Shown here piece by piece: positions 1-8,367 of a stretch of DNA of 36,282 nt (its first letter is position 1; every line of letters begins with the position of its first letter). The notes beneath the pieces were generated by a model that saw only the letters and a program-made list of their open reading frames with translations, searched no databases and was not told the DNA's origin. A program made the position numbers and the translations under genes. The stretch is from Dehalococcoidia bacterium (GTDB lineage: Bacteria; Chloroflexota; Dehalococcoidia; SM23-28-2; RBG-16-64-32): positions 1 through 36,282 of the forward strand of contig JAUYGU010000112.1 of the NCBI GenBank assembly GCA_030690405.1, in the 5' to 3' direction.

Positions 1-2
1 GG

Positions 3-53
3 GGAAAGGAAGCTTCGTGCGGCGCACCGCAGGCACGCCGGAGCTTCCTTTCC
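3..53. terminator. Perfect 12-bp hairpin at the window edge
   Basis: GGAAAGGAAGCT at 3-14 is the exact reverse complement of AGCTTCCTTTCC at 42-53. The 27-nt loop contains a smaller GTGC-GGC-GCAC palindrome at 18-28. A short T run (CTTTTA, 65-70) follows at a distance on the + strand. It could end a gene lying left of the window, or be a structured leader of the small gene at 175. The sequence does not decide between these. Confidence 0.45.
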
Positions 54-174
54 TGCGTCGCTGTCTTTTAGCCAGGGGTCATCACCTCTTTGATTGGGGT
101 CTATTTCAGTATAGCAGACGTTGCGTTTTCGTCCGAGGTTCCATGTAACACGTGGGCGGCGAGAGCATCCTTAA

Positions 175-477
175 TTGGTGAACCGAGAAGGAAGGATGGG
201 TTTACCAATTATGGCGATGGCGCAACAGACACGGCAGCACAGCACGGACGCATGGGCAGACCTCAGCGGCCGGTGGTTCTTCGCCTGGCGGATGGCGGCC
301 GCCTGCGAGAGCGCCCTGAGGGAAGTGCACTTCGCCATGGACCAGCCGCGGGAGCCTGAGCGGATGCAGGCCCTGGAGATGGCGAGCCGCCTGCTTCGCA
401 AGGAGCTCGTGCGCTGGGTGCGCCGCGGCGAGGCGCTTGACATGATCGTGGAGCGCCTGCCGAACCACTACGCCTAA
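175..477 (+). CDS. Small hypothetical protein (about 90-100 aa)
   Basis: I do not recognise this protein. The C-terminal two-thirds looks helical and charged, with a Trp/Arg-rich stretch (SGRWFFAWRMAAACE) followed by an amphipathic segment ending LDMIVERLPNHYA. There is no signal peptide, cysteine pair or known motif. The start is uncertain: TTG at 175, GTG at 178, or ATG at 196, 211 or 217. A purine-rich GAAGGAAGG at 188-196 lies directly on the 196 ATG and about 15 nt before the 211 ATG, so 211 (89 aa) is a fair alternative. It converges on the dehydratase gene, with a 67-nt gap that shows no strong terminator. Confidence 0.55.
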   Translation: MVNREGRMGLPIMAMAQQTRQHSTDAWADLSGRWFFAWRMAAACESALREVHFAMDQPREPERMQALEMASRLLRKELVRWVRRGEALDMIVERLPNHYA

Positions 478-544
478 GCCCACGCTTTCGCTGATGAGAA
501 GGCCCAGCCAGCGGCTTAGCCTTTCGATCTTCCGTCCCTCTGCC

Positions 545-1414
545 CTACCCTTCGACTGCGCTCGCCGTGCCCACCACCACCTTCGTGCCGTCGTCCTTCT
601 CGCACCACACCTGAAGGTGCGCCCTCTGGCGCGAGCCCTCCGGGGTCCGCGCCGTCACCTCGCCGCGGCACGTCACCGCGTCCGTCTGCCACAGCACGTT
701 GACCAGGTTCACGCTCATCCGCCCCCCCTGCAGCCAGCCGGTCCCGAACCGCTCAGTCATCATCTCCGAGAGGAAGCAGAGCGGCATCATCCCCTGCACA
801 ACGATGTCTGGAAACCCCAGCTTGCGCGCCTCCTCTACATCGTTGTGGTAGTTCTTGGAGGGGCCGGAGAACTTCCAACACATCTCAAGCGTGACGTCCT
901 TCCGCGGGCCCGCGATCTCCTCCAGCGCGGCCTCGGAGCCCGTGTCGAAGCGGCGGTCGCTCCGCTTCTCCCGCTCCTTATCGACCACGACTCCCTCCTG
1001 CCTGGCGAGCAGGAAGCTCTGATGTGTCCGGCCCCGGTTCAGAATGCGGCCGTCCGGCCCGAAGCACGTCACCTCATTCACGACGTATTCGCGGTCCCGC
1101 TTCACGTACCGGTCTACGGTGAGGGCGCGGCTGGTGACCGTCTCCCCCACCATCGCGCGGTGGAAGATCTCCCACTCCTGCTTGGCGTGGAGATTGCCGT
1201 AAAGGTTGGGAAGATACCACGATAGGTTCTTGTAGCACTCCGAGTGGAGGATGAGCGCCGGCGCCACCGCTCCGCCAAACGGCGAGTCTCCGAAATACCA
1301 GGGGTTCCGGTCGTCTACCGCCTCGGCGTACTGCCGGACCAGCTCCGGCGTGATCTCCACCTCGCGGGCGCCGTAGTCCCGCCCTACGTAGACCTCATCC
1401 GTCGTCCCAACCAT
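545..1414 (-). CDS. MaoC-like double-hotdog dehydratase
   Basis: A 289-aa protein that looks like a tandem hotdog-fold enzyme of the MaoC/FAS1-dehydratase class. These hydrate or dehydrate enoyl-CoA or related acyl thioesters in the cytoplasm. The N-terminal half carries the DRNPWYF segment (about residues 34-40) typical of the FAS1-like N-terminal dehydratase domain. The C-terminal half has YHNDVEEARKLGFPDIVVQG (about 188-207), which resembles the MaoC hydratase motif with its catalytic Asp/His area. The ATG at 1414 has a good ribosome site, GAGAGGAG, 9 nt upstream. It lies 33 nt downstream of the amidase gene and is probably co-transcribed with it. The substrate is unknown; the amidase neighbour suggests small-molecule catabolism, not polysaccharide work. 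Confidence 0.8.
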   Translation of the reverse strand: MVGTTDEVYVGRDYGAREVEITPELVRQYAEAVDDRNPWYFGDSPFGGAVAPALILHSECYKNLSWYLPNLYGNLHAKQEWEIFHRAMVGETVTSRALTVDRYVKRDREYVVNEVTCFGPDGRILNRGRTHQSFLLARQEGVVVDKEREKRSDRRFDTGSEAALEEIAGPRKDVTLEMCWKFSGPSKNYHNDVEEARKLGFPDIVVQGMMPLCFLSEMMTERFGTGWLQGGRMSVNLVNVLWQTDAVTCRGEVTARTPEGSRQRAHLQVWCEKDDGTKVVVGTASAVEG

Positions 1415-1447
1415 GACGCTTCGCTCCTCTCGCGCCGGAACGGGCGA

Positions 1448-2872
1448 TTAGACCGTGGCCGGCACTTCGCGCGGCCACAGGTCGTTCCACGGCCGCTCCT
1501 GCTCGTAGGCGTGGGAGGCCTGCAAGACCAGGTCGTCGCGGTGGCGCCGCGCCACGATCTGCAGCCCGACAGGCAGCCCGCTGTCCGTGAAGCCCGCCCG
1601 CACGGTGGCCGCCGGGTGCCCCGAGAGGTTGAAGGGGTAGGTGAACGCCACCACGTGCAGCGGGTTCTTGACGCGCTTCCCGCCGATGTGCGTCGGCCAG
1701 CCGCCACGCGCGTCTATCGCCTCGATCGGCAGCGTCGGTGTCAGCAGCAGGTCGTACTCCTCGAAGAACTCCCACAGCTGGTTGACCAGGCTCGCCCGCA
1801 CGCGCTGGGCCTTGCCGTACCGGTCAGGCGTGGTCCTCCGTGCCGGCTCCACCCCGCGCAGGAACGCGTGCCCGAACTCCTCTCGGTGTTCGGGCAGCTT
1901 CTCACAGATGGTGGCGTACGTCTGGGTGGAAGACAGGTGGCCCCAGACCAGGCCGGGATCGTCGAACACCTTCCCCACCTCGTCGACCCTGTGGCCGAGC
2001 TTCTCGAACGCGCGGGCAGCGTTGGCGGCCTCACGCAGGACGTCGGGTTCCACGGCGGCGTAGCCGAGGTCCGGACTCCAGGCGATGCGCAGCCCCTTGG
2101 GCAGCCGCTCCAGCACCTCGACGTAGGAGTAGCCGGGGTGCGGCAGAGAGTTGGGGTCGCTCTCGTGGGCCCCGACGACGGCGTCCATATACATGGCGGC
2201 GTCCCGCACCGTCCGCGTGATCGGCCCGAAGACGCTGGCGTCCACCCAGCCCAGCATCTGGAACGGGCCCATCGGGATGCGTCCGAAGGACGGCTTATGC
2301 CCGAAGCAGCCGGTCCAGCAGGCCGGGATGCGGATGGAGCCGCCGCCGTCGGAGCCGGTGGCCAGCGGCACCATCCCCGAGGCGATGGCGGCGGAGGTGC
2401 CGCCGCTGGAGCCGCCCGGCGTGCGCTCCGGATTCCAGGGGTTACGGCTGACGCCGAATAGCAGGTTCTTCGTGAAGGCCGTGTAACCGAACTCCGGCGA
2501 GTTCGTCTTCCCCAGCATTATGCCGCCGGCCTCCTTCAGCCGCTCCACCTGCACGGAGTCCCGCTGCGGCCAGTTGTCCTTGAACGGCAGGGAGGCGTGC
2601 GTGGATGGGAACCCCTCCGCGTCCTCCAGCTCCTTCACCCCGAACGGGAGACCGGCCAGCGGGCCCACCGCCTCGCCGCGGGCGATACGGTCGGCCGTGG
2701 CGCGGGCTTCCGCCATCGCCTCATCCCGGCGCATGGCGATAAAGCCGTTCAGCAGCGGGTTGACCTGGTCGATGCGCTCCAGGCAGGCCTCCATCAGCTC
2801 CACCGGGGAAAGCTTCTTCGCGTGTATCGCCTCGGCTAGCTCGTAGGCAGGCTTGAACCAGAGCTCGGACAT
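1448..2872 (-). CDS. Amidase-signature family hydrolase
   Basis: A 474-aa amidase of the amidase-signature (GatA/FAAH/malonamidase) superfamily, which hydrolyses carboxylic amides. The Ser-cisSer-Lys triad is visible: Lys in GLPFGVKE (residue 80 from this start), the cis-Ser in PGGSSGG (155) and the nucleophile Ser in GSDGGGSIRIP (179). The 24-residue spacing between the two serines matches family members. Length is normal. I chose the ATG at 2872 because GAAGAGG lies 5 nt before it; the in-frame GTG at 2878 is too close to that site. Family members include GatA, but no GatB or GatC is nearby, so a stand-alone amidase is more likely. It heads a two-gene unit with the downstream MaoC-like dehydratase. 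Substrate not predictable. Confidence 0.9.
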   Translation of the reverse strand: MSELWFKPAYELAEAIHAKKLSPVELMEACLERIDQVNPLLNGFIAMRRDEAMAEARATADRIARGEAVGPLAGLPFGVKELEDAEGFPSTHASLPFKDNWPQRDSVQVERLKEAGGIMLGKTNSPEFGYTAFTKNLLFGVSRNPWNPERTPGGSSGGTSAAIASGMVPLATGSDGGGSIRIPACWTGCFGHKPSFGRIPMGPFQMLGWVDASVFGPITRTVRDAAMYMDAVVGAHESDPNSLPHPGYSYVEVLERLPKGLRIAWSPDLGYAAVEPDVLREAANAARAFEKLGHRVDEVGKVFDDPGLVWGHLSSTQTYATICEKLPEHREEFGHAFLRGVEPARRTTPDRYGKAQRVRASLVNQLWEFFEEYDLLLTPTLPIEAIDARGGWPTHIGGKRVKNPLHVVAFTYPFNLSGHPAATVRAGFTDSGLPVGLQIVARRHRDDLVLQASHAYEQERPWNDLWPREVPATV

Positions 2873-2970
2873 GGGCACCTCTTCGTATCAGGCCGCTGCA
2901 TCGGAACGCGTGGTCGCATAATACACCACGGCAGATGAAGGGAAAAGTTCGCGCGATGGCGACGGGAAGC

Positions 2971-3969
2971 TCAGTCAGGCGCCGAGCCGGAATACCCGGC
3001 TTCGGACGCAGACTGCGGCTGCACCTGGGGCGCGGCGTCAGCCACAGGCACCGGCGCCGCGAACGGCCCCAGCCCCCGCTCCCGCAAGCGGAACCACAGG
3101 CTCAGCGCGATGTAGACCGTGACGGTCATGCCGGCGCCGGCCAGGATGTCCACTACGTAATGCTCTCCCAGGTAGACCAGGGAGAACGCCATCGCCGCGT
3201 TGTACGCCAGGGCCAGAATGCCCAGGAGCCAGTTCGCGCGGAAGGCCATCAGGAGGACAGCGACGCTCACGGCCATGTGCAGTGATGGCATCGCCGCCAC
3301 CGGGTTGGATGACCTGATCTGCGTCTCGAACTTCGCGTAGAGGTTGACATTCCACTCGCCGCCGACCTCCGTCACTACCTTGTACGTCGGGTCCAGGTGG
3401 CCCGTGAGCGACGCCGCCCAGGGCGGCGCGGCCGGGAAGACGAAATAGATGACGAGGCCGGCCATCAGGACGCTGACGAACAGGAGCACGTAGCGCTCAA
3501 ACAGGTGCCGCTTCCCGAAGAACAGGTGGGCGGCGAACAGGTGCGGCAGCACGAAGTACGACCAGTGCACGTACGTCGTCGCCCGGTCCAGCCAGCTGAT
3601 GTGCGTCGGGTCGAAGAAGCGGCTCTGGAGCCACACCGTTGGCACCGCGCCGAAGGCCAGGGTCTTGTCAACGCTGATGAGGTCGTCGAAGTGCGTCGGT
3701 ATCCCTGTCTCGTCGGCGAACGAGCGGGCCACGCTGAAGATCGCGAACCCGCCGATGTACAGCGCCCACAGTCCGTAATCGCTCCTGCTCCGCGCCGACG
3801 CCCACGTCAGGGCGATCAGCGCCGCCAGTACGATCGCATAGAGGAAGGGCTCCCGCCGGGGAGTCCTTTCGGTCACGAGGATCACCGTCATCAGGATAAC
3901 GACGACGGGAGCGGCAATATCCAGTACTTGAGAAAGCCATGCCTGGGGTTTACCGGTCTTCATCCGCAT
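2971..3969 (-). CDS. PAP2 / inositolphosphotransferase-like membrane protein
   Basis: A 332-aa integral membrane protein with several hydrophobic helices and the PAP2-superfamily signatures in order: AMPSLHMA (about 228-235, the C2 motif with its His) and YLGEHYVVDILAG (about 267-279, the C3 motif with catalytic His and Asp). This arrangement, with PSLH in place of PSGH, is typical of the PAP2_3/AUR1-like branch, which moves phospho-head groups between lipids or removes phosphate from lipid phosphates. It might recycle undecaprenyl pyrophosphate or make an inositol lipid; the sequence does not distinguish. The C-terminus is a Pro/Ala/Gln-rich tail with no membrane segment. Two ATGs are available (3969 and 3963), neither with a strong ribosome site. 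It is separated from the amidase by about 98 nt. Confidence 0.82.
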   Translation of the reverse strand: MRMKTGKPQAWLSQVLDIAAPVVVILMTVILVTERTPRREPFLYAIVLAALIALTWASARSRSDYGLWALYIGGFAIFSVARSFADETGIPTHFDDLISVDKTLAFGAVPTVWLQSRFFDPTHISWLDRATTYVHWSYFVLPHLFAAHLFFGKRHLFERYVLLFVSVLMAGLVIYFVFPAAPPWAASLTGHLDPTYKVVTEVGGEWNVNLYAKFETQIRSSNPVAAMPSLHMAVSVAVLLMAFRANWLLGILALAYNAAMAFSLVYLGEHYVVDILAGAGMTVTVYIALSLWFRLRERGLGPFAAPVPVADAAPQVQPQSASEAGYSGSAPD

Positions 3970-4352
3970 CTACGGCCGCCCGGCGGTTGTTCGTGGGATG
4001 ATCATAGACCGCGGCGCAGGACCTGCCTCGCCGGCGGTCCGCCTCCTGCACGCAGCGCGGCGGTCGAGTGCCGCTCGTTCCACCCGCCGGGCAGGCGCTC
4101 TCCCGCCGTGCTTGTCAGGGCCTTGTTCCCTCATCGCGTTGCGGACAAAGTTCCCGCCATAGCCACCTCTTTAACCAACTAGAAGGAACGGTAGCATCGG
4201 ACAGGTCTCAAGGTCAACGCGGCGAGGGAAGAATTTTTCGCCGCTGCGCGACGAAATCTCAGTCAGGGCCGTTCGCCGGCGCGGCGTGACGGCGAAGCTG
4301 ACACGGTGGGGTTGCCCGGCTCGGTGGTGCTGGGGCCGCTGCCGGCCCGCGG
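3970..4352. other. Intergenic region between PAP2 gene and secreted-protein gene
   Basis: A 383-bp stretch with no convincing gene. It holds two modest hairpins. GCGGCGA (4219-4225) pairs with TCGCCGC (4238-4244). GGGCCG (4333-4338) pairs with CGGCCC (4343-4348) just downstream of the stop of the next gene on the - strand and may help end its transcript. A TATGAT hexamer on the - strand at 4001-4006 could be a -10 element for the PAP2 gene, but no -35 is evident. Confidence 0.4.
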
Positions 4353-5828
4353 CTACGGCAGGTACTGGGCGTAGTACATCTGGAGGTAGTAGGCGCCCTT
4401 GCCGTACCCCTTGCCGTCCGGGAAGACCGGCCACAGGCCGCCGCCGGCGTAGCTGGCGACCACCTCGTTGTAGCGCGGGTTGGCGTTGATCGTGTCGATG
4501 TACAGGTTCCAGGCCGGAGTCCCGTGCACCCCCGGCACCGGGTCGCAGCCGTAGTTCACGTTCGACGCCCAGACGATATGGTAGACCGCCGGCGTGAGCT
4601 CCAGCGAAACGGGGATGTCCTTGTTGCCGGCGGTGTCGGCGGAGACATTCGCGCTGAACAGACGGTTCTTCGGGTAGTGATTACCTTCGATCTCCACATC
4701 ACTGTACAGGCCGATGTCGATCGTGCAGCCCGCCGCCGCCGGCGCCAGGATCGGCACTCTAATCGAAGTGATCCGTACGGCGGCGCAGATCGGATAGGGC
4801 GAGAAGAAGGCCGCGTTCTTGTGGCTGCCCTGGTCGTTGTACCAGCCCACCTGGTCGTAGTTGAAGATCGGGCTGTAGTAGTAGGCCCCCGTCGGCCGGA
4901 ACGGCTCGTTCTCGCAGCCGTCCACGCCGGACGGCGGCGGCGTTGCACTGGGCGTCGTCGTGGGCGAAGGAGTTGGCGTTGGCGTAGCTGTCGGTGTGGC
5001 TGTGGGCGCAGGCGTGGGCGTCGGCGTCGGCGTCGGCGTTGGAGTTGCAGGGGGCGTGGGCGTTGGCGTCGACGCGGGTGTTGATGTAGCTGTCGGCGTA
5101 GACGCGCCGCCCGTCGTGTATTCGATCACCAGCTTTGGGCGAAGACTGGTGGAATAATGCTCCTTCGTTCGGAAGGTGACGAAGTCGGACGAACCCTCGC
5201 TTCCCCCCAGCCACGTCGACCGCAGGCTGATGGTCAGCCTACCGTCGCCGTTGCTCACCGCCTGCTGGACCATCTGCGTGACCGCCCAGGCGTACCAGCC
5301 TGAGTGTGGCACGCTCCCATCGAACGCGACGCTGCTCTCAGGGCTGCCGCTTACCTGGCCCCCCGCAGGCCTCGTGTTCCAGCAAAGCTCTGCCCCGGTG
5401 CAGACGTCTCCGGAGCTGCCACCCGCTCCTTCGGTCCACTCCTGGCCGGTGACCGCGTAGGTCGGGTACGGCGTCACGGAGTGGACTCCCAGCGATATCC
5501 TGTCGTCTGTCTCAAGCCCGTCCGTGGCGTAGTACAGCTGGAGCGAGGCGTTGGTGACAGTCGCCCCGGCCGGCAATGAGGCCAGCGACCACTTGACGTA
5601 CGCCTGGCGGTCCCGGCTGATCCCCGGGGCGCCGGCCGACATCTGGTTGTGCGCTCCGTACTCCAGCGCCGGCGAGACCTGGATCACCATGCCGTCATCC
5701 ACGTTCTGCGTTTCCGGCGTCTGGAGGGTAACCGTCGCCGCTTCCGTCGGCGGCGCGGAAAGGACGACCGCCAGCAATGCCGCGGTCGTCAGAAGCGCGA
5801 CAATGAAGATGGCTAGTCTGGTTGTCAT
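4353..5828 (-). CDS. Secreted DNRLRE/CBM96-type protein with Thr-Pro linker and new C-terminal domain
   Basis: A 491-aa exported protein in three parts. Residues 1-30 are a signal peptide (hydrophobic core AIFIVALLTTAALLAVVL, probable cleavage after PTEA). Residues about 31-238 resemble the DNRLRE/CBM96 jelly-roll domain of surface and polysaccharide-binding proteins: RQAYVKWSLASLPAGATVTNASLQLY is split across positions 74-100, and the domain ends near PKLVIEYT. Residues 241-300 are a Thr-Pro linker. Residues about 303-491 are a domain I do not recognise, with Cys at 305, 348, 368 and 428. This C-terminal domain recurs in the beta-helix protein at 6085-8121, about 60% identical by eye. The reading frame stays open upstream to 6041, but the signal peptide fixes the ATG at 5828; its ribosome site is weak. 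It probably has its own promoter, since a strong terminator lies upstream at 6010-6047. Confidence 0.8.
   Translation of the reverse strand: MTTRLAIFIVALLTTAALLAVVLSAPPTEAATVTLQTPETQNVDDGMVIQVSPALEYGAHNQMSAGAPGISRDRQAYVKWSLASLPAGATVTNASLQLYYATDGLETDDRISLGVHSVTPYPTYAVTGQEWTEGAGGSSGDVCTGAELCWNTRPAGGQVSGSPESSVAFDGSVPHSGWYAWAVTQMVQQAVSNGDGRLTISLRSTWLGGSEGSSDFVTFRTKEHYSTSLRPKLVIEYTTGGASTPTATSTPASTPTPTPPATPTPTPTPTPTPAPTATPTATPTPTPSPTTTPSATPPPSGVDGCENEPFRPTGAYYYSPIFNYDQVGWYNDQGSHKNAAFFSPYPICAAVRITSIRVPILAPAAAGCTIDIGLYSDVEIEGNHYPKNRLFSANVSADTAGNKDIPVSLELTPAVYHIVWASNVNYGCDPVPGVHGTPAWNLYIDTINANPRYNEVVASYAGGGLWPVFPDGKGYGKGAYYLQMYYAQYLP
4929..5108 (-). repeat. Thr-Pro linker low-complexity repeat
   Basis: Imperfect short repeats based on GGCGTN encode a Thr/Pro/Ala-rich linker (TPTPTP type) between the DNRLRE-like and C-terminal domains. 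Such spacers are common in secreted multidomain proteins and keep domains apart at the cell surface. Slippage in this stretch could change linker length between strains. Confidence 0.8.
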
Positions 5829-5936
5829 AGGTTCGTCATTTCCGCGATCGGCTGCTACAGGATTGCAGCGCATCCCCGCGAAGGTCTCGCGTGTCTGCGC
5901 TGTTCTCCAAAGTATACGGCGGGCCGAACGCGTAGC

Positions 5937-5966
5937 GGACTGAGCGGCGGTCTGAATCCGGTCAGA
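5937..5966 (-). promoter_or_regulatory. Direct-repeat half-sites upstream of DNRLRE protein gene
   Basis: Read on the - strand, TCTGACC (5960-5966) and TCAGACC (5949-5955) are spaced 11 bp start to start, and a third copy TCAGTCC (5937-5943) follows after 12 bp. The 14-bp core ACCGGATTCAGACC is identical to a site at 8223-8236 upstream of the beta-helix gene. One-turn spacing of short direct repeats is the usual layout of OmpR/PhoB-type operators. The site lies about 110-140 bp before the start codon at 5828. Confidence 0.45.
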
Positions 5967-6009
5967 ATTGCCCTCTTCTGGGCGTTCAGGCATGCCGAAG
6001 GTATGAGAA

Positions 6010-6047
6010 AGCGCGGTGGCGGGGAATTTGAGCCCCGCCACCGCGCT
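6010..6047 (-). terminator. Strong intrinsic terminator after beta-helix gene
   Basis: A perfect 15-bp inverted repeat: AGCGCGGTGGCGGGG at 6010-6024 against its complement at 6033-6047, with an 8-nt loop. On the - strand it is followed by TTTCTCAT. It lies 37 nt beyond the stop of the beta-helix gene, so it should end that transcript and separate it from the next gene at 5828. Confidence 0.75.
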
Positions 6048-6084
6048 GCGCCGCGCCGCTATTCGTGAGCTTGCGCCGCCGGCG

Positions 6085-8121
6085 CTAGCGGCTGGGAAGG
6101 TACTGCGAGTAGAACATCTGCAGGTAGTAGCCGCCCTTGTCGAACCCCGACCTGCTGGGCCAGGCCGGCCACAGGCCGCTCCCGTAGTAGCTGGCCTGCG
6201 CCTCGTTGATGCGCGGGCTGGAGTTTATCGAATCGATGTAGCGGTTCCAGGAGGCCGTGCCGTGTATGCCGGGCACGAGCGAGCAGCCTGATCGCGTCGA
6301 GGTGCCCCATACCAGGTGGTACACGGCCGGCGCCAGGTCGATCGTAACCGGGATGTCGATGTTGCGCGCGACGTCCCCGCGCACGCGGGCCGTCCACAAG
6401 GCGTTCTTCGGCCGGTGGTTCCCGTTCACGACGGTGTCCGTGTACAGACCGACGTCAAGCTTGCAGCCGGCGCTTCCCGCTGCCAGTACCGGCACCCTCA
6501 CGGAGCTGATCCTCACCGCCGCGCAGATCGGGAACGCGGTGGCGAAGGCCGCGTTGTAGTGGCTGTTCTGATCGTTGCGCCAGCCCACCTGGTCGTAGTT
6601 GAAGATCGGGCTGTAGTAGTAAGCGCCTGCCGGGCGCGGCGCCTCGCCCTGGCAGCCGGGCACCGTGCTCACCCCGCCGGCCGGCGGGGTTGGCGTCGGC
6701 GGCGGGGTCGGCGCCGGTGTAGGAGTCGGCGTGGGCGCGGGCGGCTGGGTCGGGACGGGCGTAGGCGTCGGTGCCGGAGCGGGGATCGGCGTCGTATTCG
6801 GGACCGCCGAGCCGAGGAATGAGCAGTCCTGCGTCTCCCGGCCGTTCACCTCCTGCCCCGTGGCGGACCGGAACTGAGAGAGACTGTCGTAACGGTTTCC
6901 GGACCACTTCACGAATCGGCCCGTTGAGTCCGTCGTGAAGGCGCAATCGAAGTCGTACTTCGTGCCCGCCGGCGTGGCGTCGCCTGTCTCGATGACGTAC
7001 CGTCCCACCTGCAGGACGTTGTGGTCAGCGACGATGACCGGCAGGCCGCCGTTCGTCTGCTTGACGCCGTCCCCGCTGGTGTTGACGACATTCCCCCGCA
7101 AGTAGACCGTGCCGACCGAGGATACACTGTCACCGATCTTGAAGGCGGCGTTCGCTCCGTAGAAGCCGGTAACACCGTCCAGGATCGTGTTGCGCTCTAT
7201 GTAGAGGGGGCCCTGAAGCGTGGGAGCGAAGGCGATTCCCAGGGCGCAGCGCTCAATGCGGTTGTCCCTGACGGCGACGTTTATGTTGCCACCTTCCACT
7301 TGGATGCCATCATCCCAGCAGTCTGTGACCACGTTGTTCTCGATAACGCTGTCCTTGTAGAAGGAGCCGTAGACCTGGTCCTCCGGCTCGCCGCCCATGC
7401 CGTCGAAGCCACCGATGATCGTGTTGCCGGCGATGTGGTGGCCGCCGCCCGTGGCGGTGCCCACGTTCTTGATCCAGATACCGTTCCCGAACCCCAGCTG
7501 CGAGCCCGCCAGCTCGACGCGCCGCACAATGCGGCTGTTCACCACCGTCAGCCGTGACCCGCCTCCCCAGGAAGCGATCCCGGCTCGGAGCTGGTCCTGC
7601 CCCTCGGCGCAGTTGTAGTCCTGCACCGTCACCCCGTCGATGGTGACGTTGCTGGCGGCGTCTAGGCGTATGCCGGCCTCATTCGCTCTCTTGACACCGA
7701 CGTCCTTCACGGTGACGTTGGAGGCCGCGATGTGGATGTTGTTCGTTCGTGCGCAGTTGCCGTTGATCCAGACGGGCCCGTCGCCGAACGCCGCCAGGGT
7801 AACGGCCTTGTTGAGCTCGACCTGCTCGCTGAACGTGCCGGCGTGGACGAGCACTACGTCGCCGGCCCCGGCGGCCTGGACTGCCGCGTTGATCGTCGAG
7901 TAGCCCCCAGCGCCGGCGACCAGTGTGTTGGCGCTGCCCCCTCTGGTCATCACGAAGAGGGCGGCGGCCGCGACTGCCACCAGGGCCAGCGCCCGCACCA
8001 GGCCGGCGCTTCTTCCCCGGCGAGAACCGGGGCCGGAGTCGTCCCGGAACACACGGTGTGTCGCGCTGATGCACGGTTCGTGCGAAGAGCTTCCAGCGTC
8101 CTCATACATGCGATTGCTCAT
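6085..8121 (-). CDS. Secreted right-handed beta-helix protein with four-cysteine C-terminal domain
   Basis: A 678-aa exported protein. A signal/anchor helix lies near residues 40-60 (LVRALALVAVAAAALFVM). Residues about 65-380 are right-handed parallel beta-helix repeats of the pectate-lyase/NosD type, with recurrent N-V-T/I-x-N rungs such as SNVTIDGVTVQDYNC and WDDGIQVEGGN. A Pro/Thr linker covers about 435-487. The last 189 residues are the four-Cys domain shared with the protein encoded at 4353-5828. The start ATG at 8121 has AGGAG 7 nt upstream; the in-frame GTG at 8127 is only 1 nt from that site. Beta-helix proteins of this kind are often polysaccharide lyases, epimerases or binding proteins, but no catalytic site can be assigned. 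Its helix is paralogous to that of the protein at 9622-11106. Confidence 0.85.
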   Translation of the reverse strand: MSNRMYEDAGSSSHEPCISATHRVFRDDSGPGSRRGRSAGLVRALALVAVAAAALFVMTRGGSANTLVAGAGGYSTINAAVQAAGAGDVVLVHAGTFSEQVELNKAVTLAAFGDGPVWINGNCARTNNIHIAASNVTVKDVGVKRANEAGIRLDAASNVTIDGVTVQDYNCAEGQDQLRAGIASWGGGSRLTVVNSRIVRRVELAGSQLGFGNGIWIKNVGTATGGGHHIAGNTIIGGFDGMGGEPEDQVYGSFYKDSVIENNVVTDCWDDGIQVEGGNINVAVRDNRIERCALGIAFAPTLQGPLYIERNTILDGVTGFYGANAAFKIGDSVSSVGTVYLRGNVVNTSGDGVKQTNGGLPVIVADHNVLQVGRYVIETGDATPAGTKYDFDCAFTTDSTGRFVKWSGNRYDSLSQFRSATGQEVNGRETQDCSFLGSAVPNTTPIPAPAPTPTPVPTQPPAPTPTPTPAPTPPPTPTPPAGGVSTVPGCQGEAPRPAGAYYYSPIFNYDQVGWRNDQNSHYNAAFATAFPICAAVRISSVRVPVLAAGSAGCKLDVGLYTDTVVNGNHRPKNALWTARVRGDVARNIDIPVTIDLAPAVYHLVWGTSTRSGCSLVPGIHGTASWNRYIDSINSSPRINEAQASYYGSGLWPAWPSRSGFDKGGYYLQMFYSQYLPSR
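6670..6795 (-). repeat. Pro/Thr linker low-complexity repeat
   Basis: GC-rich imperfect repeats encode a Pro/Thr/Ala linker (PAPAPTPTPVPTQPP style) joining the beta-helix to the C-terminal four-Cys domain. It is richer in Ala and Pro than the linker at 4929-5108, so the two linkers diverged more than the domain they precede. Confidence 0.7.
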
Positions 8122-8218
8122 ACTCACTCTCCTTCCTTCCGTCCCCGAGGGCGCGGTGTTTACGGATTATTGACGCAGCGCGCCTGAGCTCCGTTACGGA
8201 TGTCACAAGCGGCGGGAA

Positions 8219-8236
8219 TCTAACCGGATTCAGACC
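8219..8236 (+). promoter_or_regulatory. Direct-repeat half-sites between beta-helix and GT4 genes
   Basis: TCTAACC at 8219-8225 and TCAGACC at 8230-8236 are 11 bp apart on the + strand. The surrounding sequence (about 30 bp, including ACCGGATTCAGACC and then CCGCTC) closely matches the - strand at 5937-5966. It sits in the divergent region between the start codons at 8121 and 8368, so it could control either gene or both. Confidence 0.45.
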
Positions 8237-8367
8237 CCGCTCCGATAGCGCTGCCCCCGCAGACGCGATATCCTTGATTCAGAAGCGGGCGGGCCGTGCT
8301 ACGCTCCTATCTGACCGCGCCCGTGCGACAGGGGCTGGCGCGGCCGCCAGATCCAGATGCAGGACTC

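Noticed and set aside
545..1225. Open frame on + opposite the MaoC-like gene
   Set aside because: Antisense shadow: His/Leu/Pro/Arg-rich product, no ribosome site of note, and the - strand frame has clear family motifs.
1244..2461. 405-codon open frame on + opposite the amidase
   Set aside because: The amidase on - has full catalytic motifs; the + product is Arg/Gly/Val-rich low-complexity sequence with no recognisable fold.
4957..5110. CRISPR-like or tandem-repeat array
   Set aside because: The repeats are short, imperfect and in frame with a Thr-Pro linker; there are no spacers and no cas genes.
5829..6041. 71-codon upstream extension of the DNRLRE protein
   Set aside because: A typical signal peptide begins at the ATG at 5828, and the extension would overlap the terminator at 6010-6047 and the half-sites at 5937-5966.
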